This document shows, one piece after another, positions 8,535-17,558 of a stretch of DNA of 64,000 bases. The first letter of the stretch is position 1. Each line of letters begins with the position of its first letter. The DNA comes from Lachnospiraceae bacterium (GTDB taxonomy: Bacteria; Bacillota; Clostridia; Lachnospirales; Lachnospiraceae). Both the position numbers and the translations under genes were made by a program. The stretch spans positions 1-64,000 of the forward strand of contig JAJQBC010000069.1 of assembly GCA_021203465.1 (NCBI GenBank), given 5' to 3'. Below the pieces are notes generated by a model. It worked only from the letters and a program-made list of their open reading frames with translations. It was not told the origin of the DNA and made no database searches.

Positions 8535-9626
8535 TTATCGATCCTGCAGCATAATTCTGGAAGCCTTGTAAAGCTCCTCCGCGTAAATTCCCTGCAAATA
8601 TGGCGAGAAATAACGGTTAACGATACACACCTTGTTCGGGTCGCTGCAGAATTCATTCACAAAATCGCGCGCGCTCTGACGGATATCCTCCTCCGTAGCG
8701 TTTTCCTTGTCATAATTGTAGGGCTCCACACCGAGGATGATTCTGTCTCCATACTCATGGAACAGTTTCTTCGTATCGTTGATGTTCGCCATCGGTCCCC
8801 AGATGTCCCAGCCACCGGCGATGAAATTCTCGATCTGCTTCTCATTGCAGCCGCAGCTGTGAAGCTCCGCTACCTTTCCATGGCTGTGAATGCGGTCAGT
8901 CACCTTCTTCATGTTGGGAACCAGGAAATCTTCGCCCGCATCAAAGGAGAAGAAGGGAGAGCGCTGGCCGCCCCAGTCGTCGTGTACCAGAAAACCGTCG
9001 ATCGCGAAATAGTCACAGGCCCGGTCTATGATATCGCAGTACAGATCGGAAAGCTTGTTCAGCAATGCTTTCAGAGCATCCTCCTGCTCCTCGTCGACCA
9101 GCGCAACAGCGGCGTTCTCAAAGCCCATAAAGGAGATCAGACGTTCAAAACCAAAGCCGTTCAGAAGCGGCATATTATTGAACTTCCCATTATCCAGGAA
9201 CTTCTTATTTCGCTCGGCGCAGCCCTTCCAGTCCCAGGAGTCAATGTCCGGCCATTTGATCACATCCTCCCAGTCATTGGCATCATCGAAGGGATGCGGG
9301 GCGCCCGGCTTCTCCATCGAGCCGCCGGCCACGGGGACATATACCCACTCAATGCCGAACATGTCCTTGCCGCCCTTCTCCGCGTCCGTCAGGCGCACGC
9401 CGCCGTCATTGACAAAGCCGCGGGCCCGGTTATCCGGGATAATGTCCGGATAAAAGCTGAAGCACTCAACACCGGTATTCATCCAGACTGGTTTCTTTTT
9501 CAGCGCCATCTGTATCCACTCGTCCTTCATGGACATCGGGAAATCAAACACCGGGATCTCCGCATCGCGGAAAGCGGGAGAGATCTCCAGTACTTTCAAT
9601 TCTTTTTCGTCAAATTTAATACCCAT
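8535..9626 (-). CDS. Uroporphyrinogen decarboxylase (URO-D) family protein, probable methyltransferase
   Basis: 363 residues of the URO-D/MtaA/CmuA superfamily. Visible landmarks are FLVHDDWGGQRSPFFSF in the middle and AELHSCGCNEKQIENFIAGG near residue 265; the His-x-Cys pair is the zinc-ligand motif of corrinoid-dependent methyltransferases in this superfamily, and true HemE enzymes lack it. The likely role is methyl transfer to or from a corrinoid protein. No corrinoid protein or reductive activator gene lies within the window. It is the last gene of a three-gene unit with two carboxylate transporters (41 bp after the SLC13-like gene), suggesting that the substrate is a methylated or methoxylated organic acid. 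The substrate is not known. RBS GAGGAAGG precedes the ATG. Confidence 0.8.
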   Translation of the reverse strand: MGIKFDEKELKVLEISPAFRDAEIPVFDFPMSMKDEWIQMALKKKPVWMNTGVECFSFYPDIIPDNRARGFVNDGGVRLTDAEKGGKDMFGIEWVYVPVAGGSMEKPGAPHPFDDANDWEDVIKWPDIDSWDWKGCAERNKKFLDNGKFNNMPLLNGFGFERLISFMGFENAAVALVDEEQEDALKALLNKLSDLYCDIIDRACDYFAIDGFLVHDDWGGQRSPFFSFDAGEDFLVPNMKKVTDRIHSHGKVAELHSCGCNEKQIENFIAGGWDIWGPMANINDTKKLFHEYGDRIILGVEPYNYDKENATEEDIRQSARDFVNEFCSDPNKVCIVNRYFSPYLQGIYAEELYKASRIMLQDR

Positions 9627-9667
9627 ATACCTTCCTCTCTTTCTTCAAATGATCATCATATGTCCGT

Positions 9668-10954
9668 CTACGCCGGGAAGAACACTGGTATCAGTAATAC
9701 AGTCAGAGCCACACATACAATCGTCGGCAGAATGCCCGCCTTCAGCCAGTCTGAGGTCTGGATATTTCCCTCCTCGGCCAGAATGATATAAGACGGAGCT
9801 GCCAGCATTGTACAGAAGCCAAAGGAGCAGGAGAGCGCCGCGCATACGATCAGCGGCTTCAGCGACATGCCCAGAGACTCCCCGATCACCGGCAGAAACG
9901 GAAGTATCACCCCAAAGGCTCCGGAATTGTTCATGAACTGCGTCAGAACTACGCCCACCACACTGATACTGGCCAGAATAAACAACAAGCCTCCCTGTTC
10001 ACCGGCCAGGCTCAGCAACAGCTCACCGATCCACTCGCTGATGCCGGACGAGGCCATCGCATCTGAGAGCACCGTGATGCCCGTAATCAGGAAAATCATA
10101 TCCCAGTTGATACATTCCACAATACTCCTGACGCTCGACACGCCGAAAGCACACAGCGCAATCATTGTCAACACAGATACCAGATGGGAAGGCAGCGGAA
10201 TCATTCCATCCAGAGCGACCAGAACAATAAAAGCCACAAACGTTACCGCTACGATAATCTGATCCCGCCTTGCATATTTTTTCACAGCGGCAGGCTCTCC
10301 TGGTTCCGGCTCCGCATCTTCCAGATGTCCCATCTCACGATCCGGGACGAATTTTGATGTGATAAAACAGTACAACAGTATCGCAATCAGGCCAACCGGC
10401 ACCGCAATGACCGACATTTCAAACATGCCGATACTCTCCCCGGGCACCAGACTTTCATATGTCGATTTCGCCATCACCATATTGGTCGTTCCGATGATAC
10501 TCCATGTGCCGCCGAGCGTGGAGGCATAGCCGAGCAGAAGCAGCGATCTTGTTTTGCTGAGACGAAGCGACTGCGCCATCACGATAATCAACGACAGCAG
10601 CACCACCTGTACGCTGAAGCTCGACAAAAAGGCTGACATTGTGGCCGCCAGAAGGCCGATAATGACCAGCTTGGGCGCTTCGCTTTTGAAACGCTGTGAA
10701 AAGCGCAGCACCTCGGCGCCAATCAGGTCAGTTAGCCCGGTGCGATTGCAGGCGTCACCCAGCGCAAGTGCGCCGATGATGAGAAAGATCGTCTTGCTTC
10801 CCAGACCGGTATAAGCATCCGCGGCCGGGATGACACCTGCAACAGCGAGCACCAGAGGAATCAACAGGCCGACGACGATGGCGGGAATCTTATGTGAAAT
10901 AAGCGCTATGATGGTGAAGATAAGCACCACAATCGTTATAGTTGCCTGATTCAT
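9668..10954 (-). CDS. SLC13/DASS-type or ArsB-like anion permease
   Basis: 428 residues with about 11-12 hydrophobic helices. The start NQATITIVVLIFTIIALISH, the segment GSKTIFLIIGALALGDAC, and LTQFMNNSGAFGVILPFLP near the C-terminus fit the ion transporter superfamily that includes sodium-dicarboxylate symporters and ArsB/NhaD; the N-N-S-G/A and P-rich C-terminal repeat is where the SNT motif usually lies. It probably takes up an organic acid. It sits 29 bp after the DcuC-like gene and 41 bp before the URO-D gene in the same direction. Having two unrelated carboxylate carriers in one operon is unusual. RBS AAAGGAAC precedes the ATG. Confidence 0.75.
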   Translation of the reverse strand: MNQATITIVVLIFTIIALISHKIPAIVVGLLIPLVLAVAGVIPAADAYTGLGSKTIFLIIGALALGDACNRTGLTDLIGAEVLRFSQRFKSEAPKLVIIGLLAATMSAFLSSFSVQVVLLSLIIVMAQSLRLSKTRSLLLLGYASTLGGTWSIIGTTNMVMAKSTYESLVPGESIGMFEMSVIAVPVGLIAILLYCFITSKFVPDREMGHLEDAEPEPGEPAAVKKYARRDQIIVAVTFVAFIVLVALDGMIPLPSHLVSVLTMIALCAFGVSSVRSIVECINWDMIFLITGITVLSDAMASSGISEWIGELLLSLAGEQGGLLFILASISVVGVVLTQFMNNSGAFGVILPFLPVIGESLGMSLKPLIVCAALSCSFGFCTMLAAPSYIILAEEGNIQTSDWLKAGILPTIVCVALTVLLIPVFFPA

Positions 10955-10983
10955 AAACAGTTCCTTTCTTGTTTCCTGTCACA

Positions 10984-12366
10984 TTACAGCACATGCATCA
11001 CCATGGTCACAATGTATCCGGTAGCCGCCGCACATGCGATAGGCACAATATTTCTCTTGAGCACAAGCGGGAAGTCCACTTTACACTCGCCGGACACGAA
11101 GAGCATGGTAGCCGAAACCGGCGTCAGTCCCGAGCCAAGACCACAGGCCATATTTCCAAGCTGCGCCATGGCCGCCACGTCCACTCCGGTAACCGTTCCG
11201 ATCGATACCAGGAACGGAACGAAGATGTTCAGGTTCGCAGTATAGGAGCCGGTGCAGGCCACCACGACGATACCCATGATCACAGCCAGGATGGAGAGGA
11301 ACACCGCACCACCGCCCAGGTTGTTGAGCGCGGTCACCAGCAGTGTCATGCCGCCGATCTTGCCGATCACGCCGGCAAAGAGCGCGCCGCCGACTACCAG
11401 AAATCCCATGCTGCCGAGGAATTTTCCAAGTTCCGCAAGTCCCGCGTTAAGATCAAACATAGTGGCTTTAAGATTGTCACGATTTGCAATCAGGTGAATC
11501 ACGTCAGCCACGCTGATGGAGATCAGCACTGCAGCTACTACACTGATCGTGACCGGAAATACATAGCCGCTGAAAAGCAGGATCAGAATCATCGGGAACA
11601 GGGGCATAATGCAGTAATACTTCGGAACCGCTACATTCATGCTCTCCTGCTGCTTGCGAAGCTGCTCCTCTGTAACCTCAGCGCCCTTGCTTCCAGATTT
11701 CTTGTCCGCCCGAATGGAGATAATGACAAACACAATCGCCATCACAAGAGCCTCAAGAATACAGGCAACCACCTGATAGGAAAAGAAGAACTGGGACAGG
11801 GTCATATCCGATCCGGAAAGGGAAAGGGAGAGAGCCACGCCGGCGTCCGCCGGCCCCCAGGTAACACAGGTGCCGAGTACGAAAGCGCTCGCAATACTGA
11901 GGGCGCTGCACCCCAAAGCCGCGAAGATCGGGAAAAGGATGGCAAACAGCAGAGCAACCAGAGAAGCCGCGCTCGGAATGATCAGCTTCATGAAGGTCTC
12001 CAGCACGATGAGCAGGCCGAGCAGTATGTACGGCTGTTTGATCTTTGACAGCGGTTTCGCCAGAATGGCCGTAAATGCCTGTGACGCGCCGATCTTGTTC
12101 ATAAAACCGACATAGCCAAAAATGGAAGCGCAGATCAGCATCGTTCCGGAAAGCTGGGTTTTGATGATGGAATACGCATATTCAAACACGTCCAGGATCA
12201 GATTTCCACAGGTTTCCTCCCCCATCGCACTCGTACCGGTAGCCAGTGTCCAGACAATCAATGCTATAAAGGATACAGAAAAGAATACACTGACCGGATG
12301 ATATTTCTTCACGACTCCGGCGACGACAATCACGATTAGCAGTAATGTGGCAATTATCGCAATCAT
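10984..12366 (-). CDS. DcuC-like C4-dicarboxylate transporter
   Basis: 460 residues with about 12 membrane helices, starting MIAIIATLLLIVIVVAGVV. The order of hydrophobic segments and the motif CVTWGPADAGVALSLSLSGS in the first half fit the DcuC family of anaerobic C4-dicarboxylate carriers. The longer ORF begins at 12516, but AAGGAGGAAG lies just upstream of the ATG at 12364-12366 and the first 50 residues of the longer form are not hydrophobic, so the shorter start is used. First gene of the unit transporter-transporter-methyltransferase and probably controlled by the neighbouring PucR-type regulator. Confidence 0.8.
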   Translation of the reverse strand: MIAIIATLLLIVIVVAGVVKKYHPVSVFFSVSFIALIVWTLATGTSAMGEETCGNLILDVFEYAYSIIKTQLSGTMLICASIFGYVGFMNKIGASQAFTAILAKPLSKIKQPYILLGLLIVLETFMKLIIPSAASLVALLFAILFPIFAALGCSALSIASAFVLGTCVTWGPADAGVALSLSLSGSDMTLSQFFFSYQVVACILEALVMAIVFVIISIRADKKSGSKGAEVTEEQLRKQQESMNVAVPKYYCIMPLFPMILILLFSGYVFPVTISVVAAVLISISVADVIHLIANRDNLKATMFDLNAGLAELGKFLGSMGFLVVGGALFAGVIGKIGGMTLLVTALNNLGGGAVFLSILAVIMGIVVVACTGSYTANLNIFVPFLVSIGTVTGVDVAAMAQLGNMACGLGSGLTPVSATMLFVSGECKVDFPLVLKRNIVPIACAAATGYIVTMVMHVL

Positions 12367-12558
12367 TATAACAACTTCCTCCTTACTTAATATGGCGGAC
12401 TCACTGCCCCTTCTGTGCGGCTTCATCGGTTCGAAAATACCTGTTCCAATGTCTTTCCCGGGATTTGCGCACTTCAGAGAACTACTGCGTCCTTTGACTG
12501 TTGGTAAAAACGACAAGATAATCCAATCTCTGAATTATCTCTTTGTCGATTTTGTTTT

Positions 12559-12587
12559 ATTATACAAGTGTGAGGGAAATTAAAGAA
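12559..12587 (-). promoter_or_regulatory. Possible promoter of the DcuC-like operon
   Basis: TATAAT on the minus strand (ATTATA at 12559-12564) is a perfect -10 box. The sequence 17 bp upstream (TTCTTT) is a poor -35, so an activator such as the adjacent PucR-type regulator may be needed. The rest of 12367-12637 holds a long leader and no gene. Confidence 0.35.
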
Positions 12588-12604
12588 TCCGCGTTTTCGC
12601 GGAT
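12580..12604 (-). terminator. Terminator of the PucR-type regulator gene
   Basis: On the minus strand ATCCGCG, AAAA and CGCGGAT (12587-12604) form a 7-bp stem with a four-base loop, followed by TTCTTTAATTT. It lies 34 bp after the regulator stop and touches the possible promoter of the next operon. Confidence 0.7.
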
Positions 12605-12637
12605 AGAGTGGGATATGTTTTAGTGGAGTTGCGGAAA

Positions 12638-14176
12638 TCACCCGCGTTCCAGCAGACGGATCGATATCTGCAGATACAGACGTTTCTCCGGATCATCAAG
12701 ATCAATCCCGGAGATCTGACAGATCTTATTCAGCCGGTATACAAGCGTACTGCGGTGGATAAACAGCGCATCAGCCGCAGCGGTCTGCTGACAGCCGTTC
12801 TCCAGATAGCATTTTAAGGTATGGATATAGTCCGTCTGTTTTTCCGTATCATGTCGGAGCAGGCGGATGACAGCATCGGAGCAAACCGTGCTGACCTTGA
12901 AATCCGATGTAAAGTGAAACAAAATGTAATCCAGAGCGTAGTCGGAAAAGCGGAAATAAGCAGAATCCGCCTTCCCGGAGGCTCTTCCCAGCTCAAGAGC
13001 CCGGAACGTCAGACTGGAATACTCCCTGAGAAGCATGAAATCGGAAAACTCATTGCTGCTGCCAATCACGACATGAGCTGTGGCACACAGATCCTGCATT
13101 TTCTTCCGATAGTCAGGCTCTGCATAACCGGAAAGCGTCAGATTGCATACGGTAAAAATACCATCTTCACGGCATACAGAAAAAGACTTCTTCAGAATCA
13201 GATTCATGGTGCCGCTGATTCTGGGAAGTGAAATGGGAGTGCTGCTGTTCTGATCATGTTCAATCCGGAAACACACATAGCGGTGTGTGCGCTTCCAGCC
13301 GATCAGGTTCAGCCGCGTCAGAATCAGATTTTCCTCTATGGTCTCACCGCTGATCATCCTGTCGATGATATGTTCAAAAGTGAGTGTATTCTTGCTCTTT
13401 GCCTGATCCATCTCAAAGACGCGCACCAGAAACTGGGTGAAATATTCCAGCATGGGAATGACGCCCGGCTTGAGCGAATTATTGAGCTCATTGATCAGCA
13501 CACGGCCGCAGTAGTGATCCCGGTTCCATATATTTGCGTAAATCGTTCTGTGATTGGCATAGGACGGCATCCAGAAGTGCGTGCCGTGTGTCGTCATGGT
13601 CTCCATATACTCCGGGTTGGACTTGAGCTGCTGGATTTTTTCAAAGGAAAACGTACGGATGCCCTTCTCCTCATCGACAATCACCGGCGTCATGCCCACT
13701 ACCCAGGTGGACGACGCAAGTACCGTATAATTCTCATCATGGATATACAGAGGATTGCCAAAATAATTCTGGGCAGACAGAAGCAGCTCGTACAGGCCAC
13801 CTCCCTCCTCCAGAATGCGGAACAACTCCCGCGACCAGCTACGATGACGCGCGAAAATGACCTGAACCTGTTCAAAGACCTCCTCCCAGTGCTCCACATG
13901 GTCAATCTCAATTCTGGAGCTGGGGGATGACAAAACCGAATGCTCCGGAGCATTCACAATAATACGACAAATGCCTGAATCATGAATCGGGTGCTGCTGA
14001 AATACAGAATACTCCGCCACATAGACAAAAGTCTCATCAAGCTCCCTCTGTCCGTAATACACGCAGGCGCTGACCAGCTTCTGTTTATCATTCCAGCGGC
14101 TAAAATAGGTAATGTTGTAGTCGTCTTCCAGATAATTCTCGATAATCTGGAGATTGAGAAGAAGATCCGGAGTCAT
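12638..14176 (-). CDS. PucR/CdaR-type transcriptional regulator
   Basis: 512 residues. The last 60 residues (HTLKCYLENGCQQTAAADAL then FIHRSTLVYRLNKICQISGI) are the helix-turn-helix typical of the PucR C-terminal domain, found in regulators such as CdaR and PucR. The N-terminal two thirds would hold GAF-like and GGDEF-like sensory parts (for example NYFGNPLYIHDENYTVLASS about one third in). Such regulators activate genes for uptake and breakdown of small organic acids or purines. An earlier in-frame start (14206) overlaps the upstream gene; the ATG at 14174-14176 has GGAAAGAGGAAG at good distance. It lies between the transporter operon and the acetyltransferase gene, whose stop is 23 bp upstream, so it is probably cotranscribed with the latter. 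Confidence 0.85.
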   Translation of the reverse strand: MTPDLLLNLQIIENYLEDDYNITYFSRWNDKQKLVSACVYYGQRELDETFVYVAEYSVFQQHPIHDSGICRIIVNAPEHSVLSSPSSRIEIDHVEHWEEVFEQVQVIFARHRSWSRELFRILEEGGGLYELLLSAQNYFGNPLYIHDENYTVLASSTWVVGMTPVIVDEEKGIRTFSFEKIQQLKSNPEYMETMTTHGTHFWMPSYANHRTIYANIWNRDHYCGRVLINELNNSLKPGVIPMLEYFTQFLVRVFEMDQAKSKNTLTFEHIIDRMISGETIEENLILTRLNLIGWKRTHRYVCFRIEHDQNSSTPISLPRISGTMNLILKKSFSVCREDGIFTVCNLTLSGYAEPDYRKKMQDLCATAHVVIGSSNEFSDFMLLREYSSLTFRALELGRASGKADSAYFRFSDYALDYILFHFTSDFKVSTVCSDAVIRLLRHDTEKQTDYIHTLKCYLENGCQQTAAADALFIHRSTLVYRLNKICQISGIDLDDPEKRLYLQISIRLLERG

Positions 14177-14199
14177 GCTAAGGCTTCCTCTTTCCTGTA

Positions 14200-14976
14200 T
14201 CAACAAAGCGCCGGGAGCGTGATAGGAATACCAAACTCCTCCAGCAGCTCTTTCTCAAGCTGCTCCTTGTTCTGATAAATGGTCTTTTGAACCTCCCCGT
14301 TTTTCCACAGGGTAAACTCCATATCCAGCAGGGACTTACTGCCATCCGGCGTATAGATGTAGAGAACTCTTTTCCGGGTAAAGAGACCGTCCGGATTATT
14401 CGCGGAGGTGAAATTCAACGGGCTGAAATCAACCTGACGGAACAAGTGATCCTCGAACTGCAGGATTCCCTCCCACTCACCCTTATGAAGGCGCTCAATC
14501 CGATAGTCTCCGTCTGCTTTCGTCACGCGGAAGGAATCACCGTATATTTCCTGCACTCCTTCCCGCAGACACACAAGCCCCTTCGGCCCTGGGCCGCCGT
14601 AACCGACATCGCAGTAATATTTTTCTCCTGCCTCCCGCACCACAACTCCCATATGGGCGATCGGCGGCATACAGTCGCGATTCCTGATAATGCGCACCGC
14701 GATCGGATACGCATCGTAGCCAATTTCCCGCAGAAGCGCGAGAAGCAGACTATTCAGCTCGAAGCAGTATCCCCCTCTCTTCTGCAGAACAATCTTTTCA
14801 AACAGAGCCTGCTCCGAAAGATCCGGCACCTGGTGAAAATCATACACCGTCAGATTTTCAAACGGAATATGCTCCAGATGAGCGCGAATCAGGGTCGACA
14901 GCTCCTCCTCTCCCGTTGTATCGGAAGCTGTCAGCTTCATCCGTTCAAAATAGGCTTCCCTCTGTGTTCTGTCCAT
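14200..14976 (-). CDS. Arylamine N-acetyltransferase
   Basis: 258 residues of the NAT family. The Cys-His-Asp catalytic triad is visible: Cys71 in RGGYCFELN, His107 in PIAHMGVVV and Asp122 in YYCDVGYGG. IPFENL near residue 40 is a further family mark. The enzyme moves acetyl from acetyl-CoA to arylamines or related amines. The ORF could begin at 15012 (MYITGG), but the ATG at 14974-14976 (MDRTQREAYF) has AAAGGGCGG upstream and fits usual NAT length. A good promoter lies at 15021-15049. It probably forms a two-gene unit with the PucR-type regulator. Confidence 0.9.
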   Translation of the reverse strand: MDRTQREAYFERMKLTASDTTGEEELSTLIRAHLEHIPFENLTVYDFHQVPDLSEQALFEKIVLQKRGGYCFELNSLLLALLREIGYDAYPIAVRIIRNRDCMPPIAHMGVVVREAGEKYYCDVGYGGPGPKGLVCLREGVQEIYGDSFRVTKADGDYRIERLHKGEWEGILQFEDHLFRQVDFSPLNFTSANNPDGLFTRKRVLYIYTPDGSKSLLDMEFTLWKNGEVQKTIYQNKEQLEKELLEEFGIPITLPALC

Positions 14977-15020
14977 ACTTTCATAACCGCCCTTTCCACC
15001 TGTAATATACACCTGTCCTG

Positions 15021-15049
15021 ACTATACCATACTGACACATTTTCTGCAA
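15021..15049 (-). promoter_or_regulatory. Promoter of the arylamine N-acetyltransferase gene
   Basis: On the minus strand TTGCAG (15044-15049), 17 bp, then TATAGT (15021-15026). Transcription would start near 15014, about 38 bp before the chosen start codon and downstream or at the alternative ATG at 15012, which supports the shorter protein. Confidence 0.7.
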
Positions 15050-15076
15050 TATTTCCTGAATCTGCCCGGCGGGAGC

Positions 15077-15814
15077 TTACTGCGCAAATATCATCACCGT
15101 TTCCGCTGTGTTCTCATCATCCGCCCAGATCAGACAGGATATTCCCACCCGGATATCATCCATCGTGACGATATTCTTCGTGAGATAAGGTGTGATCTGC
15201 GCACTGTCCGAAATTCCGTAGACGCGCCCGTCCGTCGCAGTCAATGTCAAGCTGCCGTCGTCCTCCTCAGTGACCTCCGCCGCAATCGCGTACTGCGGCG
15301 TGCGGCTGTCCTCCGGAATGTTTACGATCACCATATAAGGCGTGGTCTGCGGCGGCAAGGACATCGTCATCTCCGCTCCCAGATAAGCCTCAAAGCTGCC
15401 AGTCTCCACCTCATCCAACAAGACCGGCAGGCCGGTAGAAGCATCCAACACATAGGTCTCATCCCCTATGATGAGTTCCATTTCACCCGACGAGGAGACT
15501 TCCGACTGATTATCGACGACGATCACACCCTCATAAGCGTCCGTCACAACGCCCCAGATACGAATCGGCTCCGCCAGATCCGTCTGTGCAAAAGCACCCT
15601 CCTGCTCTGCTTCTTCCGTCTCCTTCTCGGACTCGTTCTCTTCCTCCGATTCCGTTTCGGCATCTTCCACATCCATCTCGTCTGTCACAGCCTCTATCTC
15701 AAATCCGCCTTGCGTCTCTTCCGGATTTTCCTGGCTGTCAGAACTCTGCGCACAGCCGAACAGCAACATCGCCAGAATGGCTGCCATAAGCAGCAATCGT
15801 AAATGATTTTTCAT
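15077..15814 (-). CDS. Lipoprotein with acidic linker, function unknown
   Basis: 245 residues. The N-terminus MKNHLRLLLMAAILAMLLFG is a lipoprotein signal peptide with the lipobox LLFGC, so the mature protein would be anchored outside by Cys21. A Glu-rich low-complexity stretch follows (about residues 30-70), then a compact domain of roughly 170 residues including VVTDAYEGVIVVDNQS and YVLDASTGLPVLL, which looks like repeated beta-strand units. I do not recognise the family. The longer ORF start at 15943 is not used because the lipoprotein start has GGGGTAAG upstream. It is transcribed away from the M50 protease gene; 15815-16010 between them holds AT-rich promoter-like sequence near 15910 but no clear paired boxes. 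Confidence 0.75.
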   Translation of the reverse strand: MKNHLRLLLMAAILAMLLFGCAQSSDSQENPEETQGGFEIEAVTDEMDVEDAETESEEENESEKETEEAEQEGAFAQTDLAEPIRIWGVVTDAYEGVIVVDNQSEVSSSGEMELIIGDETYVLDASTGLPVLLDEVETGSFEAYLGAEMTMSLPPQTTPYMVIVNIPEDSRTPQYAIAAEVTEEDDGSLTLTATDGRVYGISDSAQITPYLTKNIVTMDDIRVGISCLIWADDENTAETVMIFAQ

Positions 15815-16010
15815 AGTCTTACCCCGCAATCGGCACTTCCTTTCCCCGGGATGCCATGCTATACCAGTCCCGGATAAAAGTTTGGCACCTTCTTTCCTTT
15901 CCGATCGTTTTAAGTTATAATATAGAACAAAAGTCCTGAACAACGGCTATGTGAACTGCACACAAGAACATATAGACTTTAGACGGGCCTGTCGAAGGAG
16001 ATATTACGCT

Positions 16011-16682
16011 ATGCTCAGCTATTATTTATCCCAGCTCCAGTCCATCCTGTACGTGATCCCCGGCGCACTGGTCGCAATCATTCTCCATGAATGCGCCCAC
16101 GGCTGGGTCTCGGACCAGCTCGGCGATCCAACGCCGCGCGCCTCGGGACGGCTTTCCCTAAATCCCGCGAAACACTTCGACCTCATGGGGACGATCTGTC
16201 TGCTCATCTTCCACATGGGCTGGGCGAAGCCCGTCCCGATCAATCCGCGCTATTACCGCGACCAGAAGAAGGGCGTCATCCTCGTCTCGCTCGCCGGACC
16301 GGTGACAAATTTCATTCTGGCTTTCCTCTCCCTGCTGACCTATGGCCTGCTCGCGCTCTACGCTCCGGACTCCTCACTGTGGAATACCATCATCCTGATC
16401 GTCTACTACAGCGCGATCATCAATATCGGCCTCGGCGTCTTCAACCTGATCCCGGTTCCGCCGCTTGACGGTTCCCATGTGCTGGCAGAGCTCATTCCTG
16501 CCGTCGCACGCTTCTATCAGCGCTATCGGCTGTACGGCAGCCTGATTCTGGTCGTGCTGCTCGTATCGGGAGCTTTAAGCCGTCCGCTGTCGTACCTCGA
16601 CAGCGCGCTCCTGAACGGAATGTGGCGAATCATCTATCAGATCCTGATTCATCTGCCGACGCTGCCGTCCGGGGCGCTCTAA
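16011..16682 (+). CDS. Site-2 protease family (M50) membrane metalloprotease
   Basis: 223 residues. HECAH (HExxH zinc motif) lies in the first third (about residues 25-29) within a hydrophobic helix, and NLIPVPPLDGSHV (about 147-159) is the second zinc-binding motif of the S2P/M50B group. Five to six membrane helices are visible. These small Firmicute homologues (YwhC-like) are thought to cleave proteins within the membrane; the substrate is unknown. ATG at 16011 has GAAGGAG upstream; the longer ORF start at 15951 lacks one. The stop overlaps the stop of the convergent coaX by four bases. Confidence 0.9.
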   Translation: MLSYYLSQLQSILYVIPGALVAIILHECAHGWVSDQLGDPTPRASGRLSLNPAKHFDLMGTICLLIFHMGWAKPVPINPRYYRDQKKGVILVSLAGPVTNFILAFLSLLTYGLLALYAPDSSLWNTIILIVYYSAIINIGLGVFNLIPVPPLDGSHVLAELIPAVARFYQRYRLYGSLILVVLLVSGALSRPLSYLDSALLNGMWRIIYQILIHLPTLPSGAL

Positions 16683-17440
16683 TTCTTCTCGTAAATAATC
16701 TTCAGCCCCTTGAGCAACAGCGCGTCGTCAAGGATAATCTCACGTCTGCAGTAAGGAATCAGCGTCCTCGCGAGGCCGCCTGTCGCGACGACAGTCAACT
16801 TTTCCCCAAGCTCCTCCTCCATGCGGTCGAGCATCCCGTCGATCAACGCCACATTTCCGTAGAAAACGCCGCTCTTCATGCAGTCAACCGTATTCTTCCC
16901 AATGAGCCTGGCCGGAGCCTCAAGGCTGATCTTCGGCAACTGCGCGGTGCGGGCGGTCAGTGTGTCCGCGGAGATGCGCATACCCGGGATGATCGCTCCT
17001 CCGATATAATTTTTCTTCGCGTCGACCACACAGATCGTCGTGGCCGTCCCCATGTCAATAATCGCCGCGGGTACGGGATACTCGTTGATCACCGCGACCG
17101 CGTTCACGATGCGGTCACTGCCAACCTGCCGTGGGTCGTCCATCAGGATATTGAGCCCAGTCTTCACGCCCGGCCCGATGACCATGACCTCCTGATTCAG
17201 GATCTTCTCCATCGAGCGTCGGACAATATTCGTCACCGGCGGCACGACTGAGGAAATGATGCCGCCGTCCAGCTCCGCGATCGAAACGTTGTGCAGCTCC
17301 ATAATGCTCTTGAAGCTGATCGCGTACTCAAGCTCCGTCCTGGTCGAAACCGTCGAGAGTCGCTCCACAAAGCAGATCTCGTCCTCCCGGACACAGCCCA
17401 CTACAATATTTGTATTTCCGATATCTACTGCAAGTATCAT
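16679..17440 (-). CDS. coaX: Type III pantothenate kinase
   Basis: 253 residues. MILAVDIGNTNIVVG is the phosphate-1 motif of the ASKHA fold, DPRQVGSDRIVNAVA and IDMGTATTICVVDAKKNYIG are the other conserved motifs of CoaX, and GGAIIPGM is also present. It phosphorylates pantothenate, the first step of coenzyme A synthesis, and is not inhibited by CoA in characterised members. Start ATG 17438-17440 with CAGGAGAA upstream (the longer ORF at 17479 is less likely). It is divergent from coaBC, which catalyses the next two steps, so the 118-bp gap (17441-17558) probably holds promoters for both; TAGAAA-17-TACACT on the minus strand is a possible one. Confidence 0.94.
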   Translation of the reverse strand: MILAVDIGNTNIVVGCVREDEICFVERLSTVSTRTELEYAISFKSIMELHNVSIAELDGGIISSVVPPVTNIVRRSMEKILNQEVMVIGPGVKTGLNILMDDPRQVGSDRIVNAVAVINEYPVPAAIIDMGTATTICVVDAKKNYIGGAIIPGMRISADTLTARTAQLPKISLEAPARLIGKNTVDCMKSGVFYGNVALIDGMLDRMEEELGEKLTVVATGGLARTLIPYCRREIILDDALLLKGLKIIYEKN

Positions 17441-17558
17441 ATACGTATTCTCCTGTCGCTTCGTTGCCTTACGATTCACGTAACTCTAGTGTAGCATGTT
17501 TCCCTTTACTTTTCTATCTTTTTATGTCAAACTGTCTGAAGAAAAGGAGGATTTCCCC

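Noticed and set aside
10969-12048. 359-codon plus-strand frame opposite the DcuC-like gene
   Set aside because: It is rich in His, Arg and Ser as expected for the reverse of hydrophobic codons, and the minus strand encodes a clear transporter.
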